Source of the DNA: Mycolicibacterium lutetiense
GTDB lineage: Bacteria > Actinomycetota > Actinomycetes > Mycobacteriales > Mycobacteriaceae
DNA length: 64,000 nucleotides
Direction: 5' to 3'
Assembly: GCF_017876775.1 (NCBI RefSeq)
Contig: NZ_JAGIOP010000002.1
Location: forward strand, 558,001 to 622,000
The notes beneath the pieces are model-generated. The model was not told where the DNA came from. It saw only the letters and a program-made list of their open reading frames with translations, and searched no databases. Within the stretch, counting starts at the first letter, position 1. Every line of letters starts with the position of its first letter. A program made the translations under genes and the position numbers. Below are positions 25,338 through 39,570 of the stretch, piece after piece.

Positions 25338-25892
25338 ATGACCGACGAGCGATCAAACCCGCCCGGGTCTGATGAAGGACAGCCGACCGGACCTCCCCCA
25401 CCACCGGTTTATCCCTACGGACCGCCCCCTGGCGGGTATTCCGAGGCCTACCCGTCGGCTCCGCCCCCTGGCGGGTATCCGATACCGCCCGCGCCGCGTG
25501 CACCCGCCAACGGACTGGGCATCGGTGCGCTGGTCACTGCGATCATCGGGCTGCTGCTGTTCTGGACCGTGCTGGGTGGCCTGGTGCTCGGACTCATTGC
25601 GGTCATCCTCGGTTTCCTCGCGCGCGGCCGCTGCAAACGCGGCGAGGCCGACAACGGCGGCGTCGCCACCGCCGGCATCGCGCTCGGAGTCATCTCGATG
25701 GTGCTGGCGGTGGTGTTCACCGTCATCGCGGTCACCTTGGGCGTCTACTGGTTCAACGAAGTCGGCGGCAGCGACCTGATCTCCTGCCTACAGCAGGCGG
25801 GCGACGATACCGCGGCCCAGCAGCAGTGCGAGAACGAGTTCGAGCGGCGGGTGGAGGATTCGTTCGGCGTGACGCCGACCCCTACCCGCTGA
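25338..25892 (+). CDS. DUF4190-type membrane protein with Pro-rich N-terminus
   Basis: The 184-residue product has a cytoplasmic Pro/Gly/Tyr-rich region (residues 1-58) with the repeated motif PPPGGY, then two or three hydrophobic helices (GIGALVTAIIGLLLFWTVLG, GVISMVLAVVFTVIAVTLGV) flanking the conserved LARGRCKRGEADNGGVATAG, then a short acidic extracellular tail with two Cys. This is the DUF4190 arrangement, common in actinobacteria and of unknown function. It starts 10 nt after cydC and may be part of that transcript. It converges on tesB with a 6-nt gap. Confidence 0.75.
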   Translation: MTDERSNPPGSDEGQPTGPPPPPVYPYGPPPGGYSEAYPSAPPPGGYPIPPAPRAPANGLGIGALVTAIIGLLLFWTVLGGLVLGLIAVILGFLARGRCKRGEADNGGVATAGIALGVISMVLAVVFTVIAVTLGVYWFNEVGGSDLISCLQQAGDDTAAQQQCENEFERRVEDSFGVTPTPTR

Positions 25893-25898
25893 GCCGAC

Positions 25899-26771
25899 TC
25901 ACGACGTGGCGGCACCAGGGAAATATTTGACGATTCCCTCCTGCACCACCGTCGCCACCAGGTGGCCCGCCGCGTCGAAAAAGTGGCCGGTGCCCAGCCC
26001 GCGGGATTCCGCGGCCACCGGCGACGTGGTCGAGTACAGCACCCATTCGTCGAACTTGATGGGCCGATGAAACCACACCGAGTGATTCATCGTCACCGCG
26101 AAGATCCGATCGAAACCCCAGGACAACCCGTGGGTGGTGATGATCGAATCGAGCACGGTGGTGTCCGAGGAGTACACCAGGGCCGCGCCGTGCAACACCG
26201 GATCCGAAGGCATCGTGCCTTCGGTCTTGAGCCACACCCGGTTGTGATCGAGCTTGCCGCCCTTGTCCCGCATCACCCAGGACGGATCGTTGGTGTACCG
26301 CCACTCGATCGGGCGCAACGCCTCGACGAACAGCGGCACCGTTTTCTCGTAGCCGCGCAGAAGTTCATCGATCTTGGGCAGCGTGTCCGGATGCGGAACC
26401 TCCGGAGCGGACAGGCTGTGCTCCAACCCCCGGCCGGCATTCATGTAGGACAACATCACCGTGGTCAGCAGGTTGCCGTCCTGCATGACATCCACCCGAC
26501 GGTTGGCGAACCGGCGCTCGTCGCGCAGTCGCACCACGTGGAACTCGAGATCCTTCTGGGGATCACCACCAGCGATGAAATGCGCGTTCAACGCACTCGG
26601 CGCCAGCTTGTGTTCCAGCGTGCGCCCGCCGGCGACGAACGCCTGCGCGACCATCTGCCCACCGAAGGTGCGCACCGGATTCCTGCTCGGATGCGAACCG
26701 ATGAACAGGTTGTCGTCGACGCGATTCAGATCGAGAACCGCCAGCAGCTCCTCGAAATCCGGGTGTGTCAA
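25899..26771 (-). CDS. tesB: Acyl-CoA thioesterase II (TesB family)
   Basis: Hydrolyses acyl-CoA to free fatty acid and CoA. The 290-residue protein has the double hot-dog fold pattern, with FIGSHPSRNPVRTFGGQMVA in the first repeat and the catalytic region NHSVWFHRPIKFDEWVLYST, including the conserved Asp and Gln/Thr positions, in the second. It follows pyruvate kinase on the same strand with a 44-nt gap, the same neighbour pair as Rv1617-Rv1618 in M. tuberculosis. Confidence 0.92.
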   Translation of the reverse strand: MTHPDFEELLAVLDLNRVDDNLFIGSHPSRNPVRTFGGQMVAQAFVAGGRTLEHKLAPSALNAHFIAGGDPQKDLEFHVVRLRDERRFANRRVDVMQDGNLLTTVMLSYMNAGRGLEHSLSAPEVPHPDTLPKIDELLRGYEKTVPLFVEALRPIEWRYTNDPSWVMRDKGGKLDHNRVWLKTEGTMPSDPVLHGAALVYSSDTTVLDSIITTHGLSWGFDRIFAVTMNHSVWFHRPIKFDEWVLYSTTSPVAAESRGLGTGHFFDAAGHLVATVVQEGIVKYFPGAATS

Positions 26772-26815
26772 GGAAAGCCCTTCCAGAATCTTTGGCGCTG
26801 TCTGCCAGACAACCG

Positions 26816-28234
26816 CTAGACGTCGTCCTCCCCGATGCGGTGCACATGGATCAGATTCGTGGAGCCTACTGTGCCCGGCGGAGCGCCCGCGACGATGACC
26901 ACGAGCTCGCCGCGCTTGTAACGGCCCAGATCCAGCAGCGACTTGTCGACCTGGCGGATCATGTCGTCCGTGCTGTTCATCTGCTCCACGATGAACGTCT
27001 CGGTACCCCAGGTCAGCGCCAGCTGGCTGCGTACCTCGGGCAGCGCTGTGAACGCCAGGACCGGCAGCGGGGTGTGCAGCCGAGCCAGGCGGCGCACCGT
27101 GTCCCCGGACTGCGTGAATGCCACCAACGCCTTGGCGTCGAGCCGCTCTCCGATGTCGCGGGCCGCATAAGAGATGACCCCGCGCTTGGTGCGGGGCGTG
27201 TGGGTCAACGGCGGCACCTTCACCGAGTTCTCCTCGACCGCCGCAATGATGCGAGCCATCGTCTTGACCGCCTCGAGCGGGAACTTGCCGACGGAGGTCT
27301 CCCCGGAGAGCATCACCGCGTCCGCGCCGTCGAGGACCGCGTTGGCGACGTCGGAGGCCTCGGCCCGGGTGGGCCGGGAGCTTTCGATCATCGACTCCAG
27401 CATCTGAGTGGCGACGATGACGGGTTTGGCGTTCTCCCTTGCCATCTGGATGGCACGCTTCTGCACCAGCGGAACTTCTTCCAGCGGCAGCTCGACGCCG
27501 AGGTCACCGCGGGCGACCATGATCGCGTCGAATGCCAGCACGATGGCCTCGAGGTTTTCGACGGCCTCGGGCTTCTCCAGCTTGGCGATCACCGGAACAC
27601 GCCGGCCGACCCGGTCCATCACCTCGTGGACGAGTTCGATATCGGCGGGCGAACGGACGAACGACAATGCGACGAGATCGACCCCCAGTCGCAGCGCGAA
27701 CTCGAGATCCTCGATGTCCTTCTCCGATAGCGCCGGCGCCGTTACGTTCATGCCGGGCAGCGACATGCCCTTGTTGTTGCTGACGGGGCCGCCCTCGGTG
27801 ACCGTGCAGATCACGTCGTTGCCGTCGATCTGGTCGACCACCAGGCCGACGTTGCCGTCGTCGACGAGGACCCGATCCCCTGCCCGAGCGTCTTCGGCCA
27901 ACCGCTTGTAGGTGGTCGATATCCGGTCGTGGGTGCCCGCGCAGTCGTCGACGGTGATCCGTACCGATTCGCCCGTCGCCCAGTAAGTGGGGCCATCGGC
28001 GAAACGGCCCAACCGGATCTTGGGGCCCTGAAGGTCGGCGAGGATGCCCACGGCGTGACCGGTGGCATCCGATGCCGCCCGCACCCGCTTGTAGGAGGCC
28101 TCGTGGTCGGTGTAGTCACCGTGGCTGAAATTCAGCCGGGCGACGTCCATTCCCGCCTCGACCAGAGCCCGTACGGTCTCATCGGTGCTGGTAGCCGGGC
28201 CAAGCGTACAAACGATCTTTCCGCGTCTGCTCAC
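26816..28234 (-). CDS. pyk: Pyruvate kinase
   Basis: Catalyses the last step of glycolysis, phosphoenolpyruvate plus ADP to pyruvate plus ATP. The 472-residue sequence has the N-terminal KIVCTLGPATSTDETVRALV, metal/phosphate site RLNFSHGDYTDHEA, the active-site Lys region VIAKLEKPEAVENL, MVARGDLGVELPLEEVP and the signature AEASDVANAVLDGADAVMLS. The C-terminal allosteric domain is present and complete. It lies 24 nt downstream of gltD but its own start MSRRGKIVC is well defined. It is the single pyruvate kinase gene seen in the window. Confidence 0.97.
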   Translation of the reverse strand: MSRRGKIVCTLGPATSTDETVRALVEAGMDVARLNFSHGDYTDHEASYKRVRAASDATGHAVGILADLQGPKIRLGRFADGPTYWATGESVRITVDDCAGTHDRISTTYKRLAEDARAGDRVLVDDGNVGLVVDQIDGNDVICTVTEGGPVSNNKGMSLPGMNVTAPALSEKDIEDLEFALRLGVDLVALSFVRSPADIELVHEVMDRVGRRVPVIAKLEKPEAVENLEAIVLAFDAIMVARGDLGVELPLEEVPLVQKRAIQMARENAKPVIVATQMLESMIESSRPTRAEASDVANAVLDGADAVMLSGETSVGKFPLEAVKTMARIIAAVEENSVKVPPLTHTPRTKRGVISYAARDIGERLDAKALVAFTQSGDTVRRLARLHTPLPVLAFTALPEVRSQLALTWGTETFIVEQMNSTDDMIRQVDKSLLDLGRYKRGELVVIVAGAPPGTVGSTNLIHVHRIGEDDV

Positions 28235-28258
28235 GTCGCATCAGTCTAGTTGATCGAT

Positions 28259-29761
28259 TCAGACGACGCTCAGCGGGAGAGTCCAGGGACGTACCGGTGC
28301 CGGCAGATCCGACTCCCCCATCAGATATGCGTCCACCGCGTTGGCCGCGCTGCGGCCCTCGGCAATGGCCCACACCACCAGCGAGGCGCCGCGGTGCGCA
28401 TCACCGCAGACGAATACGCCGGGAGCGTCGGTCTGCCAGTCCGAACCGCACGACACGGTGCCACGCCGAGTCAGTTTCAGGTGCAGCCCGTCGAGCAGGG
28501 CCATGTGCTCGACCCCCTCGAACCCGATCGCCAACAGCGCGAGGTCGCACGGAATCTGCAACGACTCGCCGACCGGGGTGATCTCGCGCCGTCCCTCCGC
28601 ATCGCGGGTCACCCGAACTTCGGCGACCTCGACGGCCCGCACGTGACCGTTGTCGTCGCCGAGAAAACGTTGTACCGCTACCTCATACCGGCGCGCGCCA
28701 CCCTCGGCGTGGGCCGGCGAGGTCCGGAGCACCAATGGCCATGTCGGCCACGGTGAGAGGTCGTCGTCGCGGGTCTCGGGGGGCTCGGCGTTGTAGTCGA
28801 GCTGAGTGACCGACGCTGCGCCCTGACGGTGCGCGGTACCCAGACAGTCGGCACCGGTGTCGCCGCCGCCGATGATCACCACGTGCTTGCCTGCGGCCGA
28901 GATCGGTGCGGATGCGTCGCCCTCGCATTCGCGGTTGGCGGGCACCAGGTGTTCCATCGCCAGGTGCACACCGTCGAGTTCACGGCCAGGCACCGCGTTG
29001 TCGCGGCCGCGCAGCGCGCCGACCGCCAGCACCACCGCCTGATGGCGCTGACGCAGCTGCTCCACGGTCAGATCGACACCGACCTCGCACTCGGTGACGA
29101 ATCGTGTTCCCTCGGCCCGCATCTGGGCCAAACGCTGATTCAGCACCGCCTTCTCGAGCTTGTACTCGGGAATACCGTAGCGCAGCAACCCGCCGACCCG
29201 GTTGTCGCGCTCGTACACCGTCACCTCGTGACCGGCACGGGTGAGTTGTTGTGCGGCAGCCAAACCCGCCGGGCCCGAGCCGACGACGGCGACGCTCCGG
29301 CCGGTGGAGATCGCGGCGGGCTGAGGTTCGACGGTGCCGTTCATCCAGGCGTGGTCGGCGATCGTCTGCTCGATCCGTTTGATCGTCACGCTGCCACCGG
29401 TCTGCTCCTCGGAAATCGAGAGGACGCACGCCGCCTCACACGGCGCCGGGCACAACCTTCCGGTGAACTCCGGAAAATTGTTGGTGGCGTGCAGGCGATC
29501 GCTGGCCGCATCCCAGCGTCCCCGCCGGACCAGGTCGTTCCACTCCGGGATCAGGTTGCCCAATGGGCACCCCGCCTTGCCGGAATGACAGAACGGGATC
29601 CCGCAATCCATACAGCGGCGCGCCTGTTGTGACACCTCACCGGCGCGCGCGTTGGGATCCTCGCGCTCGTAGACCTCGCGCCAGTCCCCCACCCGCTCCT
29701 CGACCGGTCGCTTAGCGGCCTCGATCTTGGGGACACGAAGAAATCCGGTCGGATCAGCCAC
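28259..29761 (-). CDS. gltD: Glutamate synthase small subunit
   Basis: Passes electrons from NADPH through FAD and iron-sulfur centres to GltB for glutamate synthesis from glutamine and 2-oxoglutarate. The 500-residue protein has the N-terminal cluster motifs CMDCGIPFC and CPAPCEAAC, an FAD-binding [20 protein letters not shown] and an NADPH-binding [22 protein letters not shown] 29761 ([20 protein letters not shown]) is chosen as start; it overlaps the gltB stop by 8 nt. The gltB-gltD order with tight overlap ensures equal expression. Confidence 0.95.
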   Translation of the reverse strand: MADPTGFLRVPKIEAAKRPVEERVGDWREVYEREDPNARAGEVSQQARRCMDCGIPFCHSGKAGCPLGNLIPEWNDLVRRGRWDAASDRLHATNNFPEFTGRLCPAPCEAACVLSISEEQTGGSVTIKRIEQTIADHAWMNGTVEPQPAAISTGRSVAVVGSGPAGLAAAQQLTRAGHEVTVYERDNRVGGLLRYGIPEYKLEKAVLNQRLAQMRAEGTRFVTECEVGVDLTVEQLRQRHQAVVLAVGALRGRDNAVPGRELDGVHLAMEHLVPANRECEGDASAPISAAGKHVVIIGGGDTGADCLGTAHRQGAASVTQLDYNAEPPETRDDDLSPWPTWPLVLRTSPAHAEGGARRYEVAVQRFLGDDNGHVRAVEVAEVRVTRDAEGRREITPVGESLQIPCDLALLAIGFEGVEHMALLDGLHLKLTRRGTVSCGSDWQTDAPGVFVCGDAHRGASLVVWAIAEGRSAANAVDAYLMGESDLPAPVRPWTLPLSVV

Positions 29762-32700
29762 GGCTGGCCTCCATGATCGCGCTGTCCACATCGCGTCCCT
29801 CGGCCTTGGCCATCCGGGTCGCCTGCAGAACACGCTGGTAGTCGGTGGGCATTACTTTGGTGAATTGCGCACTGCGTCTGGGCCAGTCAGCCAGAATCGA
29901 CGACGCCAACGTGCTGCCGGTATGGCGCGCGTGGCCGGCGACCACCTCGTGCAGCCAGGCCAGGTCCTCTGCCTCCAACTGCTGCAGTTGCACCATTTCG
30001 GTGTTGACCCGGGCCGGGTCCAGGCCGAGCACGAAGGCGATACCACCGGACATGCCGGCCGCCAGATTGCGCCCGGTCTTGCCCAGGATCACCACCCGGC
30101 CGCCGGTCATGTACTCACACGCGTGGTCTCCGACTCCCTCGACGACGGCCAAGGCCCCGGAATTGCGGGCACAGAAGCGCTCACCGACCCGCCCCCGCAG
30201 GAACACCTCGCCCGAGGTGGCGCCATAGAGCAGGGTGTTGCCGGCGATCACGTTGTCCTCCGGCAGGAACAGCACATCATCTGGCGGCCGCACGATCACC
30301 CGACCGCCGGAAAGACCCTTGCCCACATAGTCGTTGGCATCACCGATCAGATCCAGCGTGACGCCGGGCGGCAAGAATGCGCCGATCGACTGGCCGGCGG
30401 ACCCGGTGAGCGTGACGTGAATGGTGTTGTCGGGCAACCCAGCGGCACCATAGCGGCGGGTGACCTCCGAGCCGAGCAGGGTACCCACCGTTCGGTTGAC
30501 GTTGCGGACGGGCAGCTCCAGCCGAACCGGGTGGGCGTCCTCGAGTGCCCCCTCGGCGAGTTGGATGAGGGTGCGGTCCAGGGCGTGCTCGAGCCCGTGC
30601 TCCTGACCGCGCACCCGACGGCGCTGTGTCACGTTGCCGTGGAAATCGGTGGGAACCTCGAAGACAGGGCTGAGGTCGAGTCCACGGCTCTTCCAGTGCG
30701 CCACACCGGGATCAGTGTCGAGCACCTCGGCATGGCCGACCGCCTCGTCGATGCTACGGAATCCCAGCTCGGCGAGATAGCGGCGAATGTCCTCGGCGAT
30801 GAACGTGAAGAAGTTCTCCACGAACTCGGGCTTGCCGTTGAACCGCGCCCGTAGTTCGGGGTTCTGCGTGGCCACTCCGACCGGGCAGGTATCCAGATGA
30901 CAGACCCGCATCATGATGCAGCCCGCCACCACCAGCGGCGCCGTGGCGAAACCGAATTCCTCGGCCCCCAACAACATAGCCACGATCACGTCGCGGGCAC
31001 TGCGCATGCCGCCGTCGCACTGCACGGTGATCCGGTCACGCAAACCGTTGAGCACCAACGTCTGCTGGGTATCGGCCAGGCCGATCTCCCACGGTGCCCC
31101 GGCATGCTTGAGCGAGGTCAACGGCGCGGCGCCGGTGCCGCCGTCGTGCCCGGAGATCAGCACCACGTCGGCGTGCGCCTTCGACACCCCGGCCGCGACC
31201 GTACCGACCCCGACGCTGCTCACCAGCTTCACGTGGATCCGCGCGTCGGCGTTCGCGTTCTTCAGGTCGTGGATGAGCTGGGCAAGATCCTCGATCGAAT
31301 AGATGTCGTGGTGCGGGGGCGGCGAGATCAACCCCACGCCCGGAGTGGAGTGCCGGGTCTTGGCGATGTTGGGATAGACCTTGTAACCCGGGAGCTGGCC
31401 CCCCTCACCGGGTTTGGCGCCCTGAGCCATCTTGATCTGGATATCGGTGGCATTCACCAGATAGTCGCTGGTGACGCCGAAGCGGCCCGAAGCCACCTGC
31501 TTGACGGCACTTCGCCGCTGCGGATCGTAGAGCCGGTCGACGTCCTCACCGCCTTCACCGCTGTTCGACCGGCCACCGAGGTTGTTCATGGCGATGGCCA
31601 TGGTCTCGTGGGCCTCTGCCGAGATGGATCCGTAACTCATTGCGCCCGTGTTGAACCGGCTCACAATCGACTCGACCGGTTCAACCTCGTCCAGCGGCAC
31701 CGGCGGCCGCAACCCCTGCTTGAACTCGAACAGGCCGCGCAGCGTCCCGCCTTCCCTGGACAGCCGGTCGACCTCCTCGGAATACTTGGCGAAGATGTCA
31801 CGGCGCCCGGCGCGGGTCGAATGCTGAAGCAGAAAAACCACTTCCGGGGTGAACAGGTGCAGTTCCCCCTCTCGGCGGAACGCGTACTCGCCGCCGACCT
31901 CGAGCCGACGATGTACCCGCTCGGTGGGATTCTCCGGATACGCACGCCGGTGTCGAAGCTTGACCTCCTCGGCCAGTACATCCAGTCCGACACCGCCGAG
32001 TTGGCTGGTGGTACCGGTGAAGTACTCGTCGACGACGTCGCGGCTCAGCCCGATCGCCTCGAAAACCTGCGCGGCAGTATAGGACGCGACCGTGGAGATG
32101 CCCATCTTGCTCATCACCTTGACCACGCCCTTGCCCAGCGCCTTGACGTAATTGCGCACGGCAGTGACAGTCTCGATCCCGGTGAGCTCGCCCTCGCGGA
32201 TCAGGTCCTCGATCGACTCGAACGCGAGATACGGGTTGACCGCGGCGGCTCCGTACCCGATGAGCATGGCGATGTGATGGACCTCGCGGGCGTCACCGCT
32301 TTCCACGACAAGTGCCACCTTGGTGCGTTCCTTGGTGCGCACCAAGTGGTGATGTACCGCCGAAACCGCCAGCAGCGACGGGACCGGGGCCCGCGTGTGG
32401 TCGGAATCGCGATCAGAGATCACCAGGGTGCGAGCACCTTTGGCGATCGCCTCGGTGGCGCGCAACGTCAGGTCATCGAGCGCTTCAGCCAGCCCTTCGC
32501 CGCCGCGCTCGACGTCGTAGAGGGCACGGAGCACGGCGGTACGCAGACCCGGATGGTCACCGTCATCATTGATGTGGACGATCTTGCCCAACTCATCGTT
32601 GTCGAGAACCGGCCACCGCAACACGATTTGACGGCACGACGCAGCCGAAGGTTCCAGCAGATTCTCCTCGGGACCCATGACCCGGGCCATCGAGGTGACC

Positions 32701-34319
32701 ACCTCCTCGCGGATCGCATCCAGCGGTGGATTGGTCACCTGCGCGAACAGTTCGATGAAGTAGTCGTAGAGCAACCGTGAGCGCTTCGAGAGCACCGCGA
32801 CGGGGGTATCGGTCCCCATCGAGCCGAGCGGCTCCCCACCTGAAGCCGCCATCGGGGTCAGGAGAACCCGCAGTTCCTCCTCGGTGTAGCCGAACGCGAT
32901 CTGCCGGCGCACCACCGAATCGTGATTCGGCTGGATCCGGGACCGTTCGGGCAATGTGCCGAGATCCAGCAGACCGGCATGCAGCCACTCACCGTAGGGC
33001 TCCGCCGCGGCCAACTGCTCCTTGATCTCGTCATCGGCGACGATCCGTCCGGCGGCGGTGTCGACCAGGAACATCTTCCCGGGTTGCAGGCGACCCTTGG
33101 CGACGATCTCCCGCGGCGGCACATCGAGTACACCGCTCTCACTGGCCAGGATGATCCGGTCATCGACCGTGCGCCACCAGCGTCCCGGCCGTAAACCGTT
33201 GCGGTCCAACACCGCCCCCACCACGGTGCCGTCGGTGAACGTGACGCAGGCCGGCCCGTCCCACGGTTCCATCAGCGAAGCATGGAACTTCCAGAACGCG
33301 CGCTCCTCGGCCTCCATCGTGGTGGCGTTCTGCCACGCCTCGGGGATCATCATCAGCACGGCGTGCGGCAGGCTGCGCCCGCCCAGGTGCAGCAGCTCAA
33401 GTACCTCGTCGAAGGACGCCGAATCGGAGGCGTCCGGCGTGCAGATCGGCGATAACCGGCTCAGGTCACCGGGAATCCGGGCGCTCGCCAGTAGCGCCTC
33501 CCGGGCGTGCATGCGGTTGCGGTTTCCGCGCACGGTGTTGATCTCCCCGTTGTGCGCCACGAACCGGAACGGATGCGCCAGTGGCCAGGACGGGAAGGTA
33601 TTGGTGGAGAACCGGCTGTGCACGATCGCGATCGCGCTCATGCAACGCGCGTCCCGAAGGTCGGGAAAGTATTGCGGCAGCTGCATTGTCGTCAACATGC
33701 CCTTGTAAACGATCGTCCGGCTGGACAGCGACGCGAAATAGACCGCGTCGGCCCCCGCGCCCTGCTCAGCCCGCTTGCGGAGCGGGTAGACCCTGCGGTC
33801 GAGCTCGATACCGCTCGGACGGATGCCGTCGACCTCGGGTGCCGCAACAAACAGCTGCGCCATATGGGGCATACAGCCCAGCGCAGTCAGACCGATACCG
33901 GCACCGTCGGGATCCACCGGCACCCCCCGCCAGCCCAGAACCTCGAGGCCTTCTTCAGCGGCCAGAGCCTCGATGCGGGCACAGGCCGTACTGCGCGCGT
34001 CGCGGTCCTGGGGCAGGAAGCAGATGCCCGCGGCGAAGGTGTGAGCGCCATCGGCAGCCGGCTCCGGCAGCGCGAAATCGACTACTTCGCGCAGCAGCTC
34101 GCCCGGCAATTGCAGCAGGATGCCGGCACCATCCCCGCTATTGGGCTCGGCGCCGGCGGCGCCGCGATGTTCGAGGTGTTCCAGCGCGGTCAAACCGTCG
34201 GAGACGATGCCGTGGGAGCGGCGGCCCTGGATATCGGTGATCATCGCCACACCGCAGGAATCGGCCTCATTGGCGGGGTCATAGAGCCCCTGCGCATCTG
34301 GCAATGCCGAGAACAGCAT
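29754..34319 (-). CDS. gltB: Glutamate synthase large subunit
   Basis: The 1521-residue protein holds an N-terminal class II glutamine amidotransferase domain, a central domain, an FMN-binding synthase domain and a C-terminal beta-helix. The nucleophile is the Cys in [20 protein letters not shown], which becomes the N-terminus after removal of about 21 residues. The synthase domain has the 3Fe-4S motif [19 protein letters not shown] and the loop [18 protein letters not shown]. It forms the NADPH-dependent enzyme with GltD. In M. tuberculosis gltBD lies elsewhere; placement beside pyk is the arrangement of some fast growers. Confidence 0.97.
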   Translation of the reverse strand: MLFSALPDAQGLYDPANEADSCGVAMITDIQGRRSHGIVSDGLTALEHLEHRGAAGAEPNSGDGAGILLQLPGELLREVVDFALPEPAADGAHTFAAGICFLPQDRDARSTACARIEALAAEEGLEVLGWRGVPVDPDGAGIGLTALGCMPHMAQLFVAAPEVDGIRPSGIELDRRVYPLRKRAEQGAGADAVYFASLSSRTIVYKGMLTTMQLPQYFPDLRDARCMSAIAIVHSRFSTNTFPSWPLAHPFRFVAHNGEINTVRGNRNRMHAREALLASARIPGDLSRLSPICTPDASDSASFDEVLELLHLGGRSLPHAVLMMIPEAWQNATTMEAEERAFWKFHASLMEPWDGPACVTFTDGTVVGAVLDRNGLRPGRWWRTVDDRIILASESGVLDVPPREIVAKGRLQPGKMFLVDTAAGRIVADDEIKEQLAAAEPYGEWLHAGLLDLGTLPERSRIQPNHDSVVRRQIAFGYTEEELRVLLTPMAASGGEPLGSMGTDTPVAVLSKRSRLLYDYFIELFAQVTNPPLDAIREEVVTSMARVMGPEENLLEPSAASCRQIVLRWPVLDNDELGKIVHINDDGDHPGLRTAVLRALYDVERGGEGLAEALDDLTLRATEAIAKGARTLVISDRDSDHTRAPVPSLLAVSAVHHHLVRTKERTKVALVVESGDAREVHHIAMLIGYGAAAVNPYLAFESIEDLIREGELTGIETVTAVRNYVKALGKGVVKVMSKMGISTVASYTAAQVFEAIGLSRDVVDEYFTGTTSQLGGVGLDVLAEEVKLRHRRAYPENPTERVHRRLEVGGEYAFRREGELHLFTPEVVFLLQHSTRAGRRDIFAKYSEEVDRLSREGGTLRGLFEFKQGLRPPVPLDEVEPVESIVSRFNTGAMSYGSISAEAHETMAIAMNNLGGRSNSGEGGEDVDRLYDPQRRSAVKQVASGRFGVTSDYLVNATDIQIKMAQGAKPGEGGQLPGYKVYPNIAKTRHSTPGVGLISPPPHHDIYSIEDLAQLIHDLKNANADARIHVKLVSSVGVGTVAAGVSKAHADVVLISGHDGGTGAAPLTSLKHAGAPWEIGLADTQQTLVLNGLRDRITVQCDGGMRSARDVIVAMLLGAEEFGFATAPLVVAGCIMMRVCHLDTCPVGVATQNPELRARFNGKPEFVENFFTFIAEDIRRYLAELGFRSIDEAVGHAEVLDTDPGVAHWKSRGLDLSPVFEVPTDFHGNVTQRRRVRGQEHGLEHALDRTLIQLAEGALEDAHPVRLELPVRNVNRTVGTLLGSEVTRRYGAAGLPDNTIHVTLTGSAGQSIGAFLPPGVTLDLIGDANDYVGKGLSGGRVIVRPPDDVLFLPEDNVIAGNTLLYGATSGEVFLRGRVGERFCARNSGALAVVEGVGDHACEYMTGGRVVILGKTGRNLAAGMSGGIAFVLGLDPARVNTEMVQLQQLEAEDLAWLHEVVAGHARHTGSTLASSILADWPRRSAQFTKVMPTDYQRVLQATRMAKAEGRDVDSAIMEASRG

Positions 34320-34404
34320 CTAGTCGCACCTCCGCAAGTCCGGAACGTCCTGGTCCCGGGACTGCACCGGCCCGAATTTTCAGTGTATCAGCGCAGGTCG
34401 GCTA

Positions 34405-34818
34405 CTACGGAGCGCTTATCGTCGGGACCAGCGGGAATCCCGGCAGGTTCCGGACCACGGTCCACAGGACCAGCGTGACCACGATCGTCACCACCAGCGG
34501 CATCGGGAACAGCGGTTTGCCCAGCCGCCACCGGAGCAGCATCCACACGATGAGGGCCGGGAGTCCGACCAGGGCGAAAACGTTGTCGACGACGGCTGCG
34601 CCCACGTCGCCGTGCAGCAGGTCGTGGGTCATCCGCAAGCCACCACAAGCCGGGCAGTTCCACCCGGTCAGGGCCTTGAACGGACACCCAGGGAACAGGA
34701 AACCGGGACCGTGAGGATCCGCCACCCCGATATAGGTCAGCACGCCCGCACCGAGTCCGCCCGCGGCCAGCAATGAAAGCCGTCTCGCCGGCGTGGAGGT
34801 GAGGCCGCTAGGTGCCAT
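34405..34818 (-). CDS. DUF2752 membrane protein
   Basis: From ATG 34818 (MAPSGLTSTPARRL) the protein has 137 residues, three hydrophobic helices and the family signature GCPFKALTGWNCPACGGLRM, where the Cys-Pro-x-Cys-Gly-Gly motif lies at the membrane edge. Function is unknown; the family is widespread in bacteria. The start lies 11 nt inside the TM2-domain gene, so the two are co-translated. The pair matches Rv1615-Rv1616 in position and type. Confidence 0.82.
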   Translation of the reverse strand: MAPSGLTSTPARRLSLLAAGGLGAGVLTYIGVADPHGPGFLFPGCPFKALTGWNCPACGGLRMTHDLLHGDVGAAVVDNVFALVGLPALIVWMLLRWRLGKPLFPMPLVVTIVVTLVLWTVVRNLPGFPLVPTISAP

Positions 34819-35185
34819 CGCGCAGCGGACGTCCATACGGGTCGCGGACCCGGTCGGTGAGGATCAGGATCGCGTCGATGAGCCCCCAGATGACCGCACC
34901 GATGCCGCACGTGGCCAGACCGACGAGCAACTGGGCGACGCCCAATCCGGTCTGGCCCAGGTAAATCCGCCCGATGCCCACAAAGCCGAACAGGCCGACC
35001 AACTGCAGCAGACCGGCAACCACCTTGGACTTGTCGGAGAGCGGTTCACCGGTGACCGGATGACGACCAAATGGCGCGCTCGGATCCACGAAGGCCGGTG
35101 GATAGGGCGGGTAGCCCGGAGGCGGCGGATATCCCGCTGGCGGCGGGAAATCCGAGGATTCTCCGGACGGTGACGGATCAGTCAT
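34808..35185 (-). CDS. TM2-domain membrane protein
   Basis: The 125-residue product has a Pro/Gly/Tyr-rich cytoplasmic N-terminus (PPPAGYPPPPGYPPYPPAFV) and a TM2 domain of two helices (KVVAGLLQLVGLFGFVGIGR with YLGQTGLGVAQLLVGLATCG) linked by the conserved GRIYLGQ turn, ending in a DRVRDPYGR motif. TM2 proteins are of unknown biochemical function. It starts 27 nt after lgt on the same strand and overlaps the DUF2752 gene. Confidence 0.82.
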   Translation of the reverse strand: MTDPSPSGESSDFPPPAGYPPPPGYPPYPPAFVDPSAPFGRHPVTGEPLSDKSKVVAGLLQLVGLFGFVGIGRIYLGQTGLGVAQLLVGLATCGIGAVIWGLIDAILILTDRVRDPYGRPLRDGT

Positions 35186-35212
35186 ACAGCCAGGATGCCA
35201 GAGTGCGAATCG

Positions 35213-37482
<2,270 letters not shown>

Positions 37483-37486
<4 letters not shown>

Positions 37487-38271
37487 GCTGAAATCCTCTG
37501 CCTAACGCCGTTGGCCAGTTCTTCGGTGAGTCGACGGAGGGCGTCCAGCCCCTCGCCCAGGGCTGACACGAGTGCCGACCCGACGATGACGCCGTCGGCA
37601 TAGGCGCCGATCTCGGCGGCCTGCGCTCCCGAGCGCACACCCAACCCGACCCCGACCGGGATGTCGGATACTTCCCTGACGCGCCGGACCAGTTCCGGGG
37701 CCGCGTTCGAGACCACGTCACGTGCTCCGGTGACGCCCATGGTCGATGCGGCGTAGACGAATCCGCGCGAAGCGTTCGCTGTCGCCGCGAGCCGTTCCGG
37801 CGTCGAAGAGGGCGCGACCACGAAGATCCGGTCGAGATCGTGCGCCTCGGATGCGGCGAACCAGTCGTCGGCTTCCTCGGGGATCAGATCCGGGGTGATC
37901 AGACCGCATCCACCGGCGGAGGCAAGGTCGCGGGCGAAGGTGTCAACGCCCTTGCGCAGCACCGGGTTCCAGTAGGTCATCACCACGGCGCGGCCACCAG
38001 CGTTGCTGATTGCCTCGACCGCGGCCAAGGTGTCACGCACCCGCACGCCGCCGGCCAGCGCGGCCTCGGTGGCGGCGGCGATCGTCGGTCCGTCCATCCC
38101 CGGATCCGAGTACGGCACACCGACCTCGACGAGGTCGCAACCGGATTCGACCAGCGCGGTCATCGCCGCGATCGAGGTCTGCACGTCCGGGAACCCGGTC
38201 GGTAGGTAACCGATCAGCGCGGCACGACTCTCGGCACGGCAGCCGTCGAACAACTCCGCCAGCCGGCTCAT
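37483..38271 (-). CDS. trpA: Tryptophan synthase alpha subunit
   Basis: Cleaves indole-3-glycerol phosphate to indole and glyceraldehyde 3-phosphate and channels indole to TrpB. From ATG 38271 ([16 protein letters not shown]) it has 262 residues. The catalytic Glu and Asp are in [20 protein letters not shown]; the phosphate site [12 protein letters not shown] and the loop MGVTGARD are present. The start overlaps the trpB stop (ATGA). Confidence 0.96.
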
Positions 38272-39533
38272 CCCACGCTCCCCTCGTCGAGCAGTCCGAA
38301 CCATTTGGCCGCCGTCTCGACGTCCTTGTCACCACGCCCGGACAAGTTCACCACGATGATCGATCCGCTGCCCAGTTCCGGCCCCAGCTTGAGCGCGCCG
38401 GCCACCGCGTGCGCCGATTCGATCGCCGGGATGATGCCCTCGCGACGGCACAGGAGCGAGAACGCGTCCATTGCCTCGGTATCGGTGACCGGTCGGTACT
38501 CGGCACGACCGGTGTCCTTGAGAAACGCATGCTCGGGTCCGACACCCGGGTAGTCCAAACCGGCCGAGATGGAATGCGACTCGATCGTCTGGCCGTCGTC
38601 GTCCTGCAGGAGGTAGGAGAACGATCCCTGGAACGCGCCCGGCGACCCGCCGGTGAAGGTCGCGGCGTGCCGACCCGTCTCGACACCGTCGCCCGCGGCC
38701 TCGAAACCGACCAGCCGCACCGCTGGGTCGTCGATGAACGCGTGGAATGCGCCGATGGCGTTCGAGCCACCGCCGACGCATGCGGCGACCGCGTCGGGCA
38801 ACCGACCCGCCTGATCGAGGATCTGCGCCCTGGCCTCCATGCCGATGATCCGCTGGAAATCACGCACCATCAGCGGGAACGGATGCGGACCGGCCGCCGT
38901 TCCGAAACAGTAGTAAGTGTCGTCGGCGTTCGTCACCCAGTCCCGGAACGCTTCGTTGATCGCGTCCTTGAGGGTTTTCGAACCGGCCTCGACCGACACC
39001 ACGGTCGCACCGAGCAGTCTCATGCGCGCGACGTTGAGGGCCTGTCGGGCGGTGTCCACCGCGCCCATGTAGATGATGCATTCCAGACCGAGCAGCGCGC
39101 ACGCCGTCGCGGTGGCCACGCCGTGCTGTCCGGCCCCGGTCTCGGCGATGACGCGCGTCTTGCCCATCTGCCGCGCCAGCAGTGCCTGCCCCAGAACGTT
39201 GTTGATCTTGTGAGAACCAGTGTGGTTCAGGTCTTCTCGTTTGAGGAAGATACGGGCACCACCGGCATGCTCGGATAACCGGGCGGCCTCGTACAGCGGC
39301 GAGGGCCGGCCACTGTAGTGCCGCTGCAGACGGTCGAGCTCGTCGAGGAAGGACTGATCGCCTCGTGACTTCTCGTAGGCCGCGGTGACCTCTTCGATCA
39401 CCGCCATCAGCGCCTCGGGTACCAACCGCCCACCGTAGGGACCGAAGTGACCCCGAGCGTCGGGATCATGAACGGTGGGTTCGGCAACGCCTGCGCTGGA
39501 ACGGGGCAACTCCGGCCCCGCAAGATCCGCCAT
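38268..39533 (-). CDS. trpB: Tryptophan synthase beta subunit
   Basis: PLP enzyme that joins indole and serine to make tryptophan. The 421-residue sequence has the PLP lysine in [40 protein letters not shown] and the phosphate-binding [17 protein letters not shown] 39533 ([14 protein letters not shown]) is used; the TTG immediately before it is the only other nearby option. It lies 37 nt downstream of trpC and overlaps trpA. Confidence 0.96.
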   Translation of the reverse strand: MADLAGPELPRSSAGVAEPTVHDPDARGHFGPYGGRLVPEALMAVIEEVTAAYEKSRGDQSFLDELDRLQRHYSGRPSPLYEAARLSEHAGGARIFLKREDLNHTGSHKINNVLGQALLARQMGKTRVIAETGAGQHGVATATACALLGLECIIYMGAVDTARQALNVARMRLLGATVVSVEAGSKTLKDAINEAFRDWVTNADDTYYCFGTAAGPHPFPLMVRDFQRIIGMEARAQILDQAGRLPDAVAACVGGGSNAIGAFHAFIDDPAVRLVGFEAAGDGVETGRHAATFTGGSPGAFQGSFSYLLQDDDGQTIESHSISAGLDYPGVGPEHAFLKDTGRAEYRPVTDTEAMDAFSLLCRREGIIPAIESAHAVAGALKLGPELGSGSIIVVNLSGRGDKDVETAAKWFGLLDEGSVG

Positions 39534-39570
39534 CAATGTGTCTTTTCGTGCAAGCGGCTCATTGCCTGGT